From assembly GCA_947166705.1 (NCBI GenBank), contig CAMVFE010000005.1, forward strand, positions 1 through 64,000: a DNA stretch of 64,000 nt. Direction: 5' to 3'. Positions within the stretch are counted from its first letter, which is position 1, and the number at the start of each line of letters is the position of its first letter. This document shows, piece after piece, positions 27,273-36,513 of this stretch. Source of the stretch: an uncultured Clostridia bacterium. Its GTDB lineage: Bacteria > Bacillota > Clostridia > Christensenellales > Aristaeellaceae. Both the position numbers and the translations under genes were made by a program. A model generated the notes under the pieces. It worked only from the letters and a program-made list of their open reading frames with translations. It made no database searches and was not told where the DNA came from.

Positions 27273-28121
27273 TTACGCCTGTTTCATCAGGTTGCAGGCT
27301 TCCTCATAGGCATGGCGCTCAAAGTCGGCATACATGCGGCTCCGGCTCATGGCCTCGTCAAAGTCAATTTCATATCCGTTGAAGTCCGGCCCGTCCACGC
27401 AGGCGAAGCGGGTCTCCCGCTTTCCGTCCCGGACCAGGGTGATGCGGCAGCCGCCGCACATGCCCGTCCCGTCGATCATGATGGGGTTCATGCTCACGGT
27501 CACCGGCACGCCGAAGGGCTTCGCCGCCGCGACGACGAATTTCATCATGATCAGCGGGCCGATCGTGATGATCATGTCGAAGCCTTCCCCGGCCTCCAGC
27601 ATCTCCTTCAGCGGCACCGTCACGTTTCCGTGCCGGCCGTAGGATCCGTCGTCGGTCATGACCGTCAGGCTGTCGGAGCACGTCCTGAATTCGTCCTCCA
27701 GGATCACCAGATCCCTGCTGCGGAATCCGATGATGCTGGTCACCTTCGCGCCCAGCCGGTGAAATTCCTCCGCCACGGGCATGGCGATGGCGCAGCCGGC
27801 GCCGCCCCCCACGATGCATACGCGCTGAATGCCCGCCGTTTCCGTGGGCAGGCCGAGCGGGCCGACGAAGTCCTGGATCGCCTCACCCTCCCTCTTCCGG
27901 CGGAGCATCTCCGTCGTGGCGCCGACGACCTGGAAGATGATTTTGACCGTCCCGCGCTCCGCGTCGGCGCCGGCGATCGTCAGGGGAATCCGCTCCCCCT
28001 CCTCGTCCACCCGCAGGATGATAAACTGGCCGGGCTTCGCCTTCCGGGCCACCAGCGGCGCCTCAATTTCCAGCTGAATCATGGAAGGATTCAGTTCTTT
28101 TCTGCTCGCGATCCGATACAT
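27273..28121 (-). CDS. Sulfide/dihydroorotate dehydrogenase-like FAD/NAD-binding protein (NfnA-like)
   Basis: 282 aa; VCIVGGGAGCAIAMPVAEEFHRLGAKVTSIIGFRSRDLVILEDEF; CGGCRITLVRDGKRETRFACVDGPDFNGYEIDFDEAMSR. Confidence 0.9.
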   Translation of the reverse strand: MYRIASRKELNPSMIQLEIEAPLVARKAKPGQFIILRVDEEGERIPLTIAGADAERGTVKIIFQVVGATTEMLRRKREGEAIQDFVGPLGLPTETAGIQRVCIVGGGAGCAIAMPVAEEFHRLGAKVTSIIGFRSRDLVILEDEFRTCSDSLTVMTDDGSYGRHGNVTVPLKEMLEAGEGFDMIITIGPLIMMKFVVAAAKPFGVPVTVSMNPIMIDGTGMCGGCRITLVRDGKRETRFACVDGPDFNGYEIDFDEAMSRSRMYADFERHAYEEACNLMKQA

Positions 28122-28248
28122 GCTGTCTTCTCCCTTCGCGGGGCGTCCGCCCCGGGAATCTGTGGTTTTTTATTTTAACGGGTATCCGGGCAAAACACAA
28201 GCGAAATGCAGGAAAAATACGCGGAAGGAAAGCGGCGGAAAAAGGACG

Positions 28249-28278
28249 TGAAAAGGCCCGCCGGATTGCGGCGGGCCT
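28249..28278 (-). terminator. Terminator for mscL
   Basis: Minus strand aggcccgccgcaatccggcgggcctttt. Confidence 0.85.
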
Positions 28279-28295
28279 GAAGGCTTTTCTCTGAA

Positions 28296-28766
28296 TTACT
28301 TGATTTCGCTCGTGCAGTGCGGGCACCGGGTGGCCTTGATGTCGATCTCGCTCAGGCAGAAGGGGCACTTCTTGGTGGTGGGATCCGCGGGCGCTTCCTC
28401 GGGCTTTTTCTTCAGATCCTTGGCCTTGTTGATCGCCTTGATCACCAGGAAGATGCACAGCGCGACCAGCAGGAAGTCGATCACGGTCTGGATGAAGTTG
28501 CCGTAGTTGAAGGTCGCCAGGCCCCTCTCCGCGGCTTCCTCGATGGAGCGTGGCGGCACCTCGCCGTCCGGCACCTTGCCGAGCAGGGCGAACATGCCGC
28601 TCACGTTGACGCCGCCGGTCAGCAGGCTGATCACCGGCATACACAGGTCGTTGACCAGAGAGGTCACGATCTTGCCGAAGGCGCCGCCGATGATCACACC
28701 GACTGCCATGTCCATCACGTTGCCCTTGACCGCGAATTCCTTGAATTCCTTGATAAACTTGCTCAT
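28296..28766 (-). CDS. mscL: Large-conductance mechanosensitive channel with C-terminal zinc ribbon
   Basis: [45 protein letters not shown]-terminal [18 protein letters not shown]. Confidence 0.93.
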   Translation of the reverse strand: MSKFIKEFKEFAVKGNVMDMAVGVIIGGAFGKIVTSLVNDLCMPVISLLTGGVNVSGMFALLGKVPDGEVPPRSIEEAAERGLATFNYGNFIQTVIDFLLVALCIFLVIKAINKAKDLKKKPEEAPADPTTKKCPFCLSEIDIKATRCPHCTSEIK

Positions 28767-28841
28767 TTCTTTTTTACCTCCCTTTCTATTGGCCCGGAAA
28801 CCTCCCGGGCGCCCATCCGCCGCTTTCGGAGCGGACAGCGG

Positions 28842-31025
28842 TTACTTTTTCTTCCCGCCGAAAAGCTCGGAGATCGCGTTGGTGATCCCCTTGGTCAGCG
28901 AGGAAGTGACCTGCCGCGTGGCAGTGGAAATCGCGGCGTTCTTGATCCGTCCCGCGACGGAGTCGTTCCTCCGGGCGCGCTCCGCGGCTTCCTCCCGCAG
29001 GGCGTCGTTCCGGGCGCGGCGCTCGGCGGCCTCCTGCTCCCGGGCAGCCTTCTCCGCTTCCTTCTGAGCCTGAATCGCAGCCTTCTCCGCTTCCTTCCGG
29101 GCGGCTTCGGCGGCCTTCTGCTGCTCCGCCAGTGCGATGGGATCCACCGGCGCTGCGGGCGCCGCCTGCACGGGCTGGGCCTGGGCCGCGGGAATCCAGT
29201 TCCCGGTGGCCGGATCCTGCTGCATCCACATCATCTGCTGGACGTACTGGCCCGTGGCGGGATCCTGCACCATGATGGGCATCTGCTGCATCACGGGCTG
29301 AACGGGAGCCTGTACGTAGGCCTGGGGCTGCGCGGGGGCCTGTACGTAGGGCTGGGCCTGTGCGTAGGGCTGCGGGGCGGGAGCGTCCGGAACCACCTGA
29401 ATGGTGGGCACGGGCTGGGGCGCCGCGGCCTGGGGAGCTGCCGGCGCGGCCACGGGGGTCATGTCGGGCTTTTCCTGCTCCACGTACTGTCCGGTCGTAG
29501 GATCGAATACCTTGAATGTCTGGCTCATGTTTTTCTCTCCGGTGGTCTCCTGCACCGGCTCAGGGGTCGTGGGGGGAACGGGAAACACGATGGTGGGTAT
29601 CTGCTGTGCGGGATCCGGCGCGGCCGCAGGGGCCGCCGGCGCTTCCAGCACAGGGATATCGTCCGTTGATTCCGGCGCCGCGGCGCCGGTCATTCCGGCA
29701 AAGGCCTGATCCAGCGCCTCGCCGATGCCCGCGGCAGCCGGAGCGGCCGGGATTTTGGGGGCCTGCGCCGCAGGAGTCTCCTCTTCCGCCCCGCCGTCGA
29801 GGGGCAGGCCCCTCACGGCACGGGCGCGCTCCGCCTCGCTCAGGGCGCCCAGCTGGCTCTGGGGCGGCAGCACCGTCGCCCGCTGCACCACGCCCGGCGC
29901 GCCGTCCGCTTCCAGGCAGGAAATCAGGGCTTCGCCGGTCTTCAGGCTGGTGATGGCCTCCTCGGTATTGAAATCCGGGTTGGTCCGGAAGGTCTGCGCC
30001 GCCACCTTCACCGCCCGCTGGTCGAGCGGCGTGTAGGCTCTCAGCGCGTGCTGCACGCGGTTGCCCAGCTGGCCCAGGATGCTCATCGGGATATCCGCCG
30101 GGCTCTGGGTGATGAAGTAGACGCCCACGCCCTTGGAGCGGATCAGCCGGACCACCTGCTCGATCTTGTCCATCAGCACCCGCGGACAGTCGTCGAACAG
30201 CAGGTGCGCCTCGTCGAAGAAGAAGGCCGCCACAGGAGCCTCAGCGTCCCCGCGCTCGGGCAGGGATTCGTACAGCCGGGTCAGCATCCACAGCAGGAAG
30301 GTGGAGTACATCAGCGGATGGGCGAACAGCTCGTCCGCGGAAAGGATGTTGATCATCCCCTGATCTTTTTCGTCCCGTTTCAGCCAGTTGCGGCAGACGT
30401 CAAACTCCTGCTCCCCGAAGAAGTTCTCCCCGCCCTCATCCTCCAGCATGGCGACCGCCCGCTGGATCGCGCCGACCGACGCCACGGAGACGTTTCCGTA
30501 ATTCAGCGTGAAATACTGGGTGTTCTCCCCCATGCGGATCAGCTGATCCTTCAGGTCCTTCAGCGTCAGCAGGGGGATGCCGTTCTTCGCGCAGTACCGG
30601 AAAAGGATGCTCAGCACGCCGGTCTGCGTCTCGTTCAGCCGGAGCATCCGGCCCAGCAGCTGGGCCCCCATGCCCTGCACCGTCGCCTGAATGGGGCTGC
30701 CGTTTTTCCCGAACACGTCCCAGTAGGCGGCGGGAAAGCTGCGGTACTCAAATGCTTCCGGATCCGCGCCGCATCCGGCGAGCCGCCGGTCCAGCGCCTC
30801 CGTCCGGGTTCCAGGCTTGACCATGCCGGACAGGTCGCTCTTGATATCGCTCAGAAAGACGGGAACCCCCATCGCGGAAAAGCCTTCCGCCAGCACCTTC
30901 AGGGTCACCGTCTTTCCGGTTCCCGTAGCGCCGGCGATCAGCCCGTGCCGGTTGGCCATGGAGGGCAGCAGGTAAACCGGGCCGTTCACCCCTGTGCCGA
31001 TCCAGATTTTCTTATCCCGCAGCAT
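28842..31025 (-). CDS. HerA-like (DUF853) ATPase with long Ala/Pro/Gln-rich C-terminal extension
   Basis: GLIAGATGTGKTVTLKVLAEGF Walker A; FFFDEAHLLFDDCPRVLMDKIEQVVRLIRSKGVGVYFITQSPADIP; extension with DPTTGQYV/DPATGQYV/DPATGNWI. Confidence 0.88.
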   Translation of the reverse strand: MLRDKKIWIGTGVNGPVYLLPSMANRHGLIAGATGTGKTVTLKVLAEGFSAMGVPVFLSDIKSDLSGMVKPGTRTEALDRRLAGCGADPEAFEYRSFPAAYWDVFGKNGSPIQATVQGMGAQLLGRMLRLNETQTGVLSILFRYCAKNGIPLLTLKDLKDQLIRMGENTQYFTLNYGNVSVASVGAIQRAVAMLEDEGGENFFGEQEFDVCRNWLKRDEKDQGMINILSADELFAHPLMYSTFLLWMLTRLYESLPERGDAEAPVAAFFFDEAHLLFDDCPRVLMDKIEQVVRLIRSKGVGVYFITQSPADIPMSILGQLGNRVQHALRAYTPLDQRAVKVAAQTFRTNPDFNTEEAITSLKTGEALISCLEADGAPGVVQRATVLPPQSQLGALSEAERARAVRGLPLDGGAEEETPAAQAPKIPAAPAAAGIGEALDQAFAGMTGAAAPESTDDIPVLEAPAAPAAAPDPAQQIPTIVFPVPPTTPEPVQETTGEKNMSQTFKVFDPTTGQYVEQEKPDMTPVAAPAAPQAAAPQPVPTIQVVPDAPAPQPYAQAQPYVQAPAQPQAYVQAPVQPVMQQMPIMVQDPATGQYVQQMMWMQQDPATGNWIPAAQAQPVQAAPAAPVDPIALAEQQKAAEAARKEAEKAAIQAQKEAEKAAREQEAAERRARNDALREEAAERARRNDSVAGRIKNAAISTATRQVTSSLTKGITNAISELFGGKKK

Positions 31026-31058
31026 GGCACATACCTCCCGCTCTTTTCTTTTTCCTCT

Positions 31059-31094
31059 TTCTGTTTATTTTACACGCTCCGCCCGGCCCCGTCA
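31059..31094 (-). promoter_or_regulatory. Sigma-A promoter for the HerA-like gene (approximate coordinates)
   Basis: Minus strand TTGACG-N17-TAAAAT. Confidence 0.65.
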
Positions 31095-31362
31095 AGAATT
31101 TCCCCTGTTTTTCTGCCGCCGCGCGCCCACCTTTTTCCCGGCCGGCACGCCCCTCCGTGCCGGCTTTTTCTTCCCTGCCGTTCCCCGGCCCGCCGTCCCT
31201 CTTCCCCGCCCGTCCTGCTCCCCGCTCCGCCGGTCTTTTTTTCTTGCCTCCGCCGGTAAAGTATGGTAGGCTTTGTTCGGAAATAAAAATGGAAGCGTTT
31301 CGGCCCGCGGACGGCGCCGCCGTCCCTTCGCCGGATCCGCCGGACAGAGGAGGTACTGAGTC

Positions 31363-32067
31363 ATGCTGGAATCCCTGAAGCAGAAGGTTTACGAAGCGAA
31401 TATGCTCCTGCCCGCCTATCATCTGGTCACCTTTACCTGGGGAAACGTCTCCGGAATCGACCGGGAAAAAGGGCTTTTTGTCATCAAGCCCAGCGGCGTG
31501 CCCTACGAGGATCTGAAGCCTGAGGATATGGTGGTGATGGACCTGGAGGGCCGCCGGGTGGAAGGGGAGCTGAATCCCTCGACCGACACGCCCACCCACG
31601 CGGAGCTTTACCGCCGTTTCCCGGGGATCGGCGGCGTCGTGCACACGCATTCCCGCTGGGCGACCATTTGGGCCCAGGCCGGGCGCGATATCCCGGCCTA
31701 CGGCACGACCCACGCCGACTATATTTACGGGCCCGTCCCCTGCTGCCGGGATCTGACCCCCGAGGAAGTGGAGACGGCCTACGAGCTGGAGACGGGCCGG
31801 GTGATCGCCTCCCATTTTGAGAGCGCTCATCTCGATCCCCTCCATGTTCCCTGCGTCCTGGCCCGGCATCACGGCCCCTTTGCCTGGGGGCGCGATCCCC
31901 TGGAGGCGGTGCATAACGCCGTGGTGCTCGAGGAGGTCGCCATGATGGCCTGGCACACCGAGGCCCTGCCGGCTTCCCAGCCCCGGATGAGCCTGCCGGA
32001 TCACGTGAAGGAAAAGCATTTCCTCCGCAAGCACGGCCCCCATGCCTACTACGGACAGAAGAAGTAA
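31363..32067 (+). CDS. araD: L-ribulose-5-phosphate 4-epimerase-like class II aldolase
   Basis: 234 aa; [72 protein letters not shown]. Confidence 0.9.
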   Translation: MLESLKQKVYEANMLLPAYHLVTFTWGNVSGIDREKGLFVIKPSGVPYEDLKPEDMVVMDLEGRRVEGELNPSTDTPTHAELYRRFPGIGGVVHTHSRWATIWAQAGRDIPAYGTTHADYIYGPVPCCRDLTPEEVETAYELETGRVIASHFESAHLDPLHVPCVLARHHGPFAWGRDPLEAVHNAVVLEEVAMMAWHTEALPASQPRMSLPDHVKEKHFLRKHGPHAYYGQKK

Positions 32068-32143
32068 GCCGCGTTTATTCTCTGCATAAATGTATAAATC
32101 TCTTCTGTCGTGCATATTTTCTTTGTAAACGCTAAAAAAGAAC

Positions 32144-32172
32144 TTGCCTTTTCGTTTTTCCGGGGATATAAT
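32144..32172 (+). promoter_or_regulatory. Consensus sigma-A promoter of the structured RNA
   Basis: TTGCCT-N17-TATAAT. Confidence 0.8.
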
Positions 32173-32177
32173 GTGCG

Positions 32178-32395
32178 AGGTCGAATTCTTCGGGTCTGTG
32201 GTTGAAAGCCGAAGCCAGTCGCAGGCAAAGCGGTCCACGTAATCCGCCCAAAGCGGCGGGGAGCATGGTGCGGTCTAGATGTAAGCCCATCCGGGTGTAT
32301 TCCCGAGAGGAGCGCGTAAGGGCGCGGAAGCGCAGAGCAACCTCCCAGATGGCGTGTGTGGGGTCAAAGACCAGGTCAGCCGAAGGTTCGCCAAA
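32178..32395 (+). ncRNA. Structured RNA candidate (~215 nt); class not assigned, raiA-type RNA is one hypothesis
   Basis: Own promoter; 5' GG(t)CGAATT(c)TTCGG at 32179-32193 pairs with CCGAAGGTTCGCC at 32380-32392; internal hairpins such as gcgc-gtaagg-gcgc and ggtc-aaa-gacc; no convincing ORF. Confidence 0.65.
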
Positions 32396-32423
32396 CATAT
32401 TATTATTTGGGGGTTGCCTAACC

Positions 32424-32708
32424 ATGTACGAAGACAAAACGCTGGTATGCAAAGACTGTGGTCAGGAATTTCTGTTCACGGCCGGTGAACAGGAATTTTA
32501 TGCCGAAAAGGGCTTTCAGAACGAGCCCACCCGCTGCAAGGCCTGCCGTCAGGCCCGCAAGGCTAACCGCCCTGCTGCCGGCGCTCCGCGCGTGATGTAC
32601 GACGCGATCTGTGCCGAGTGCGGAAAGCCCACTCAGGTTCCCTTCGAGCCGAAGGAAGATCGCCCCGTCTACTGCAGCGAATGCTTCGCCGCCCGCCGCG
32701 GGATGTAA
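32424..32708 (+). CDS. Zinc-ribbon protein (zf-trcl-like plus second CxxC pair)
   Basis: MYEDKTLVCKDCGQEFLFTAGEQEFYAEKGFQNEPTRCKACRQARK...ICAECGKPTQVPFEPKEDRPVYCSECF. Confidence 0.88.
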   Translation: MYEDKTLVCKDCGQEFLFTAGEQEFYAEKGFQNEPTRCKACRQARKANRPAAGAPRVMYDAICAECGKPTQVPFEPKEDRPVYCSECFAARRGM

Positions 32709-32720
32709 TTTCAAAGGAAG

Positions 32721-32752
32721 CCCGTCCTCCTTTCCGGAGGGCGGGTTTTTTC
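32721..32752 (+). terminator. Rho-independent terminator
   Basis: cccgtcctcc-tttcc-ggagggcgggtttttt. Confidence 0.88.
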
Positions 32753-32786
32753 TGTCTCTCCGGCCGCCTCAAACCCCGCCGCGGCG

Positions 32787-32815
32787 TTGAGCAATTTGGG
32801 AAATTATGATAGAAT
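32787..32815 (+). promoter_or_regulatory. Sigma-A promoter for ktrB
   Basis: TTGAGC-N17-TAGAAT. Confidence 0.6.
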
Positions 32816-32847
32816 AGCCTCAGCTTTGAATTGGAGGTGGATGGACG

Positions 32848-34218
32848 GTGCGGATTTCCCCCGGGCGGCGGAAGCCCGGCTCCCGCCAGCCTTTCAGCGT
32901 CAGCCGGCTCACGGCCCTGGCCTTCGCGGGCATCATCCTGCTGGGCATGCTGCTGCTGATGCTGCCCGGCGCCTCCCGGAACGGCCGCTCCGCAGGAGTC
33001 ATGACCTCCCTGTTCACCTCCGTCTCCGCGGTCTGCGTCACGGGCCTCGTCGTCGCGGACACCTGGGTCCAGTGGAGCGGCTTCGGCCAGACGGTCATCC
33101 TCCTGCTGATCGAGATCGGCGGCCTGGGCTTCATGTCAGCGGCCTTCCTGGCATATTTCAGCCTCCGGCGGAAGATCTCCATCCAGCAGCAGATGATCAT
33201 GGCGGAGTCCATCGGGGCGGTCAGCATGCGCGATGTCGTCCAGCGCCAGAAGCGCCTCCTGCTCCGGGCTTTCTGCGTGGAGGGGGCGGGCGCGCTGATC
33301 CTGACTCTCCGCTTCGCGGCGGAATATCCCCTTCCCCTGGCCCTCCGCCTCGGCGTCTTTCACGCCGTATCCGCCTTCTGCAACGCCGGCTTCGATATCC
33401 TGGGCTTCCGGGCTCCCGGGGCGGGCATGATGACCTTCCGCGGGGATCCTGTCGTCTGCCTGACGCTCTGCGCGCTGATCATCCTGGGCGGGCTCGGTTT
33501 CCTGGTCTGGGATGAGGTGCTCGGGGAGCGGCGCGCCTCCCGCTGGAGCGTCTATACCCGCCTCGTGCTGATCGCGACCGGCGCGCTCCTGCTGGCGGGG
33601 ACCGTTTTTACCTGCGTGCTGGAGTGGAACAATCCCGGGACGCTGGGTCCCCTCCCCTGGCCGGAAAAGCTGCTGGCCGCCTTTTTCCAGTCCGTCACCC
33701 TGCGCACCGCCGGGTTCGCGACGGTGGATCAGGGCCTGCTGACCCCCGCCGGGAAGGCCTTTTCCATGTTCCTGATGCTGATCGGCGGCTCCTCGGGCTC
33801 CACGGCCGGCGGCCTGAAAACGGTAACCTTCGTCGTGCTGCTGGTCTTCCTCTGGAACCGGATCCGCGGGCACCGGACGGTGAACGTCTTCCACCGCACC
33901 ATTTCGGATGACCATGTGCTCAACGCCATCGTCATCTTCATCCTGATGATCTCCATCGCCTTTTTCGGCGCCACCGTGATCTGCGCCACCTCATCCGTTG
34001 ACCTGGCGGACGGGCTGTACGAGGCGGTCTCCGCCATCGGCACCGTCGGACTTTCCTCCGCAGGAACAGCCCGGCTCAGCCTTCCCGCCCATCTGCTGCT
34101 CATGCTGATGATGTATTTCGGCCGCGTCGGCGTGCTGACCATCAGCGTCGGCTTCCTGCGGAAAAAGCCCGCCGGGGAGAAGTACAGGTATGCCGGCATG
34201 GATCTGCTGATCGGCTGA
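32848..34218 (+). CDS. ktrB: TrkH/KtrB family potassium uptake protein (GTG start)
   Basis: SLFTSVSAVCVTGLVVADT; SVTLRTAGFATVD; IGGSSGSTAGGLKTVTFVVL. Confidence 0.9.
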   Translation: MRISPGRRKPGSRQPFSVSRLTALAFAGIILLGMLLLMLPGASRNGRSAGVMTSLFTSVSAVCVTGLVVADTWVQWSGFGQTVILLLIEIGGLGFMSAAFLAYFSLRRKISIQQQMIMAESIGAVSMRDVVQRQKRLLLRAFCVEGAGALILTLRFAAEYPLPLALRLGVFHAVSAFCNAGFDILGFRAPGAGMMTFRGDPVVCLTLCALIILGGLGFLVWDEVLGERRASRWSVYTRLVLIATGALLLAGTVFTCVLEWNNPGTLGPLPWPEKLLAAFFQSVTLRTAGFATVDQGLLTPAGKAFSMFLMLIGGSSGSTAGGLKTVTFVVLLVFLWNRIRGHRTVNVFHRTISDDHVLNAIVIFILMISIAFFGATVICATSSVDLADGLYEAVSAIGTVGLSSAGTARLSLPAHLLLMLMMYFGRVGVLTISVGFLRKKPAGEKYRYAGMDLLIG

Positions 34219-34249
34219 ATCCGGCCCGCTGTCAGAAGGAGGAATCGCC

Positions 34250-34897
34250 ATGGAATCCTATGTAGTGATCGGCCTGGGACGCTTCGGGACGGAAATCGCC
34301 TCCCGGCTCTATGAATACGGGGAGGAAGTGATGGCCATCGACCTGGACGACCGCCTGGTGGACAGGATCGCTGACCGCGTGACCCGCTCCGTGGCCGCCG
34401 ACGCGCGGGACCGGGATGTGCTGGCCAACCTCGGCGTCGGGAACTTTGACCGCGCGGTGGTGGCGGTCGGGTCGGACCTGGGCGCCTCCTCGCTGATTAC
34501 GATGAATCTGAAATCCCTGAATGTGCCCTATGTCATCTGCAAGGCGCAGGATGACACGCACCGCGCCATTCTGGAAAAGCTCGGCGCGGACCGGGTCATC
34601 ATCCCTGAGCGCGAGGCCGCGGACAAGCTGGCCCTCGGCCTGACGCATACCGGCGTCATGGAGTATATCGAGCTCTCCGAGGAGTTCGGCATCGTGGAGC
34701 TCGAGCCGCGCTCCTGGTGGGTGGGCAAGACCATCCGCAGCCTGGAGCTTCGCTCCCAGTACGGCATCAACGTCATCGCCCTGCGCAAGAACGGGACGCT
34801 CTCCATTCCCCCGGATATCGACACGGTGCTCGACAGGGATACCATCCTGGTCATTCTCGGCAGCTATGCCATGATCGACCAGCTGAAAAGGAAATAA
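34250..34897 (+). CDS. ktrA: TrkA/KtrA family potassium uptake regulator
   Basis: MESYVVIGLGRFGTEIASRLYEYGEEVMAIDLDDRLVDRIADRV; C-terminal RCK_C-like region. Confidence 0.92.
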   Translation: MESYVVIGLGRFGTEIASRLYEYGEEVMAIDLDDRLVDRIADRVTRSVAADARDRDVLANLGVGNFDRAVVAVGSDLGASSLITMNLKSLNVPYVICKAQDDTHRAILEKLGADRVIIPEREAADKLALGLTHTGVMEYIELSEEFGIVELEPRSWWVGKTIRSLELRSQYGINVIALRKNGTLSIPPDIDTVLDRDTILVILGSYAMIDQLKRK

Positions 34898-34934
34898 GCC
34901 TCCGCCCCGCCGGAAAACGCGGCGGCGCGCAAAG

Positions 34935-34970
34935 GCGGCCCCGGCTTCTGCCGGGGCCGCCTCGTTTCTT
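34935..34970 (+). terminator. Rho-independent terminator after ktrA
   Basis: gcggccccgg-cttctg-ccggggccgc then T-rich tail. Confidence 0.75.
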
Positions 34971-34988
34971 CATTTCTTCATTTCTTCA
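34965..34988. repeat. Three tandem copies of 8-bp TTTCTTCA
   Basis: tttcttcatttcttcatttcttca. Confidence 0.9.
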
Positions 34989-35002
34989 TTTTCTTTATGC
35001 TG

Positions 35003-36172
35003 TCATTTCAGGGCGCTGCGCAGCTCCTCCGTCCGGTCCGCCTTCTCCCAGGGAAGGTCGAGGTCCGGCCGGCCGAAATGGCCGTAGGCCGCCGTCTGGC
35101 GGTAGATGGGCCGCCGCAGGTTCAGCCGCTCGATGATGGCGGCGGGCCGGAAGTCAAACACCTGCTTCACCGCCTCCGCCAGCCTGTCCTCCGGCACGGC
35201 GCCGGTTCCGAAGGTCTCCACCAGCACGCTCACCGGCCTGGCCACGCCGATGGCGTAGGCCAGCTGAATCTGGCACTTCCGGGCCAGGCCCGCGGCAACC
35301 ACGTTCACCGCCGCGTGGCGCGCCGCGTAGGCGGCGCTCCGGTCGACCTTCGTCGGATCCTTTCCGGAGAAGGCGCCGCCGCCGTGGGGCGCGTATCCGC
35401 CGTAGGTATCCACGATAATCTTTCTGCCGGTCAGTCCCGTGTCCCCCGCCGGTCCGCCGATGACGAACCTGCCGGTCGGATTGATGAAGTACTTCGTGTC
35501 CGCCGACAGCAGCTCCGCCGGAATCACGGGGTTGATCACATGCTTCCGGATGGCCTCATGGATCTCCTCCTGGGAGATATCCGGATCATGCTGGGTGGAA
35601 ATCACCACGGTGTCCACCGCCACGGGGCGTCCGTCCTCGTAGACGACCGTCACCTGGGTCTTTCCGTCGGGGCGGAGCCAGGGCAGCTCGCCGTTCTTTC
35701 TGACCTCGGTCAGCTTCCGGGCCAGCCGGTGGCTCAGTGCGATGGGCATGGGCATCAGCTCCGGCGTCTCGTCGCAGGCATATCCGAACATCATGCCCTG
35801 GTCGCCGGCGCCGGTATCCCCGGCGGATTCCGCCCGTCCCTCCAGCGCCTGGTCCACGCCCTGCGCGATATCCGGGCTCTGGGCGTGCAGGGCCGTCATC
35901 ACGGCGCAGGAAGCGCCGTCAAAGCATTTGTCGGAGGAATCGTATCCGACGTCCAGGATCACCTTCCGGGCGACATCGGACACATCCACCTGGGCCGTGG
36001 TCGTCACCTCGCCCATGATGGTCACGACGCCGGTCGTGGCGAAGGTCTCGCAGGCAACGCGGGCCTGGGGATCCTGGGCCAGAATCGCGTCAAGAACGGC
36101 GTCGCTGATCTGGTCGCACAGTTTATCGGGATGTCCCTCGGTCACGGATTCGGAAGTAAACAGTTTACGCAT
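35003..36172 (-). CDS. metK: S-adenosylmethionine synthetase
   Basis: [70 protein letters not shown]. Confidence 0.96.
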   Translation of the reverse strand: MRKLFTSESVTEGHPDKLCDQISDAVLDAILAQDPQARVACETFATTGVVTIMGEVTTTAQVDVSDVARKVILDVGYDSSDKCFDGASCAVMTALHAQSPDIAQGVDQALEGRAESAGDTGAGDQGMMFGYACDETPELMPMPIALSHRLARKLTEVRKNGELPWLRPDGKTQVTVVYEDGRPVAVDTVVISTQHDPDISQEEIHEAIRKHVINPVIPAELLSADTKYFINPTGRFVIGGPAGDTGLTGRKIIVDTYGGYAPHGGGAFSGKDPTKVDRSAAYAARHAAVNVVAAGLARKCQIQLAYAIGVARPVSVLVETFGTGAVPEDRLAEAVKQVFDFRPAAIIERLNLRRPIYRQTAAYGHFGRPDLDLPWEKADRTEELRSALK

Positions 36173-36202
36173 GGGATTCTCCTTTCCAATCTTCCTCTGA
36201 CG

Positions 36203-36232
36203 AAAACCGCCCGGCAGCATGCTGCCAGGCGG
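36203..36232 (-). terminator. Intrinsic terminator of the SAM riboswitch expression platform
   Basis: Minus strand ccgcctggcagcatgctgccgggcggtttt. Confidence 0.8.
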
Positions 36233-36253
36233 AATATTCCTTCGGGGGGGAAT

Positions 36254-36371
36254 TTCCTTATCTGTCAGCTTTGCGTGAACGCGTGCTGGGGGATTTGGCA
36301 CCTTGCGGAGGTTTTCCGCCGGTTGCCGTGACTTCATCGGGCCCATCCCTCCGTCACTCGCGATAAGGTAT
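36254..36371 (-). promoter_or_regulatory. SAM-I (S-box) riboswitch upstream of metK
   Basis: Minus strand ccttatcgcgagtgacggagggatgggcccgatgaagtcacggcaaccggcggaaaacctccgcaaggtgccaaatccccc...agataagg matches S-box core and P1. Confidence 0.95.
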
Positions 36372-36385
36372 TCAGTTCGAGGACT

Positions 36386-36414
36386 ATCTTAGACCATGTT
36401 CCCTTCTTTGTCAA
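36386..36414 (-). promoter_or_regulatory. Sigma-A promoter for metK
   Basis: Minus strand TTGACA-N17-TAAGAT. Confidence 0.8.
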
Positions 36415-36513
36415 CCCTGATCCGGATTTTTCGTTTTTTCCCGGCCCGCGCTGCCGTTACCGGTTCGCAGCAGCCGCCGCGCGGTGCCTGCTGGCCGCGG
36501 AAACAGGTCCGGT

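Noticed and set aside
32132-32452. 106-aa minus-strand ORF
   Set aside because: Covers the promoter and structured RNA on the opposite strand; no RBS or domain support.
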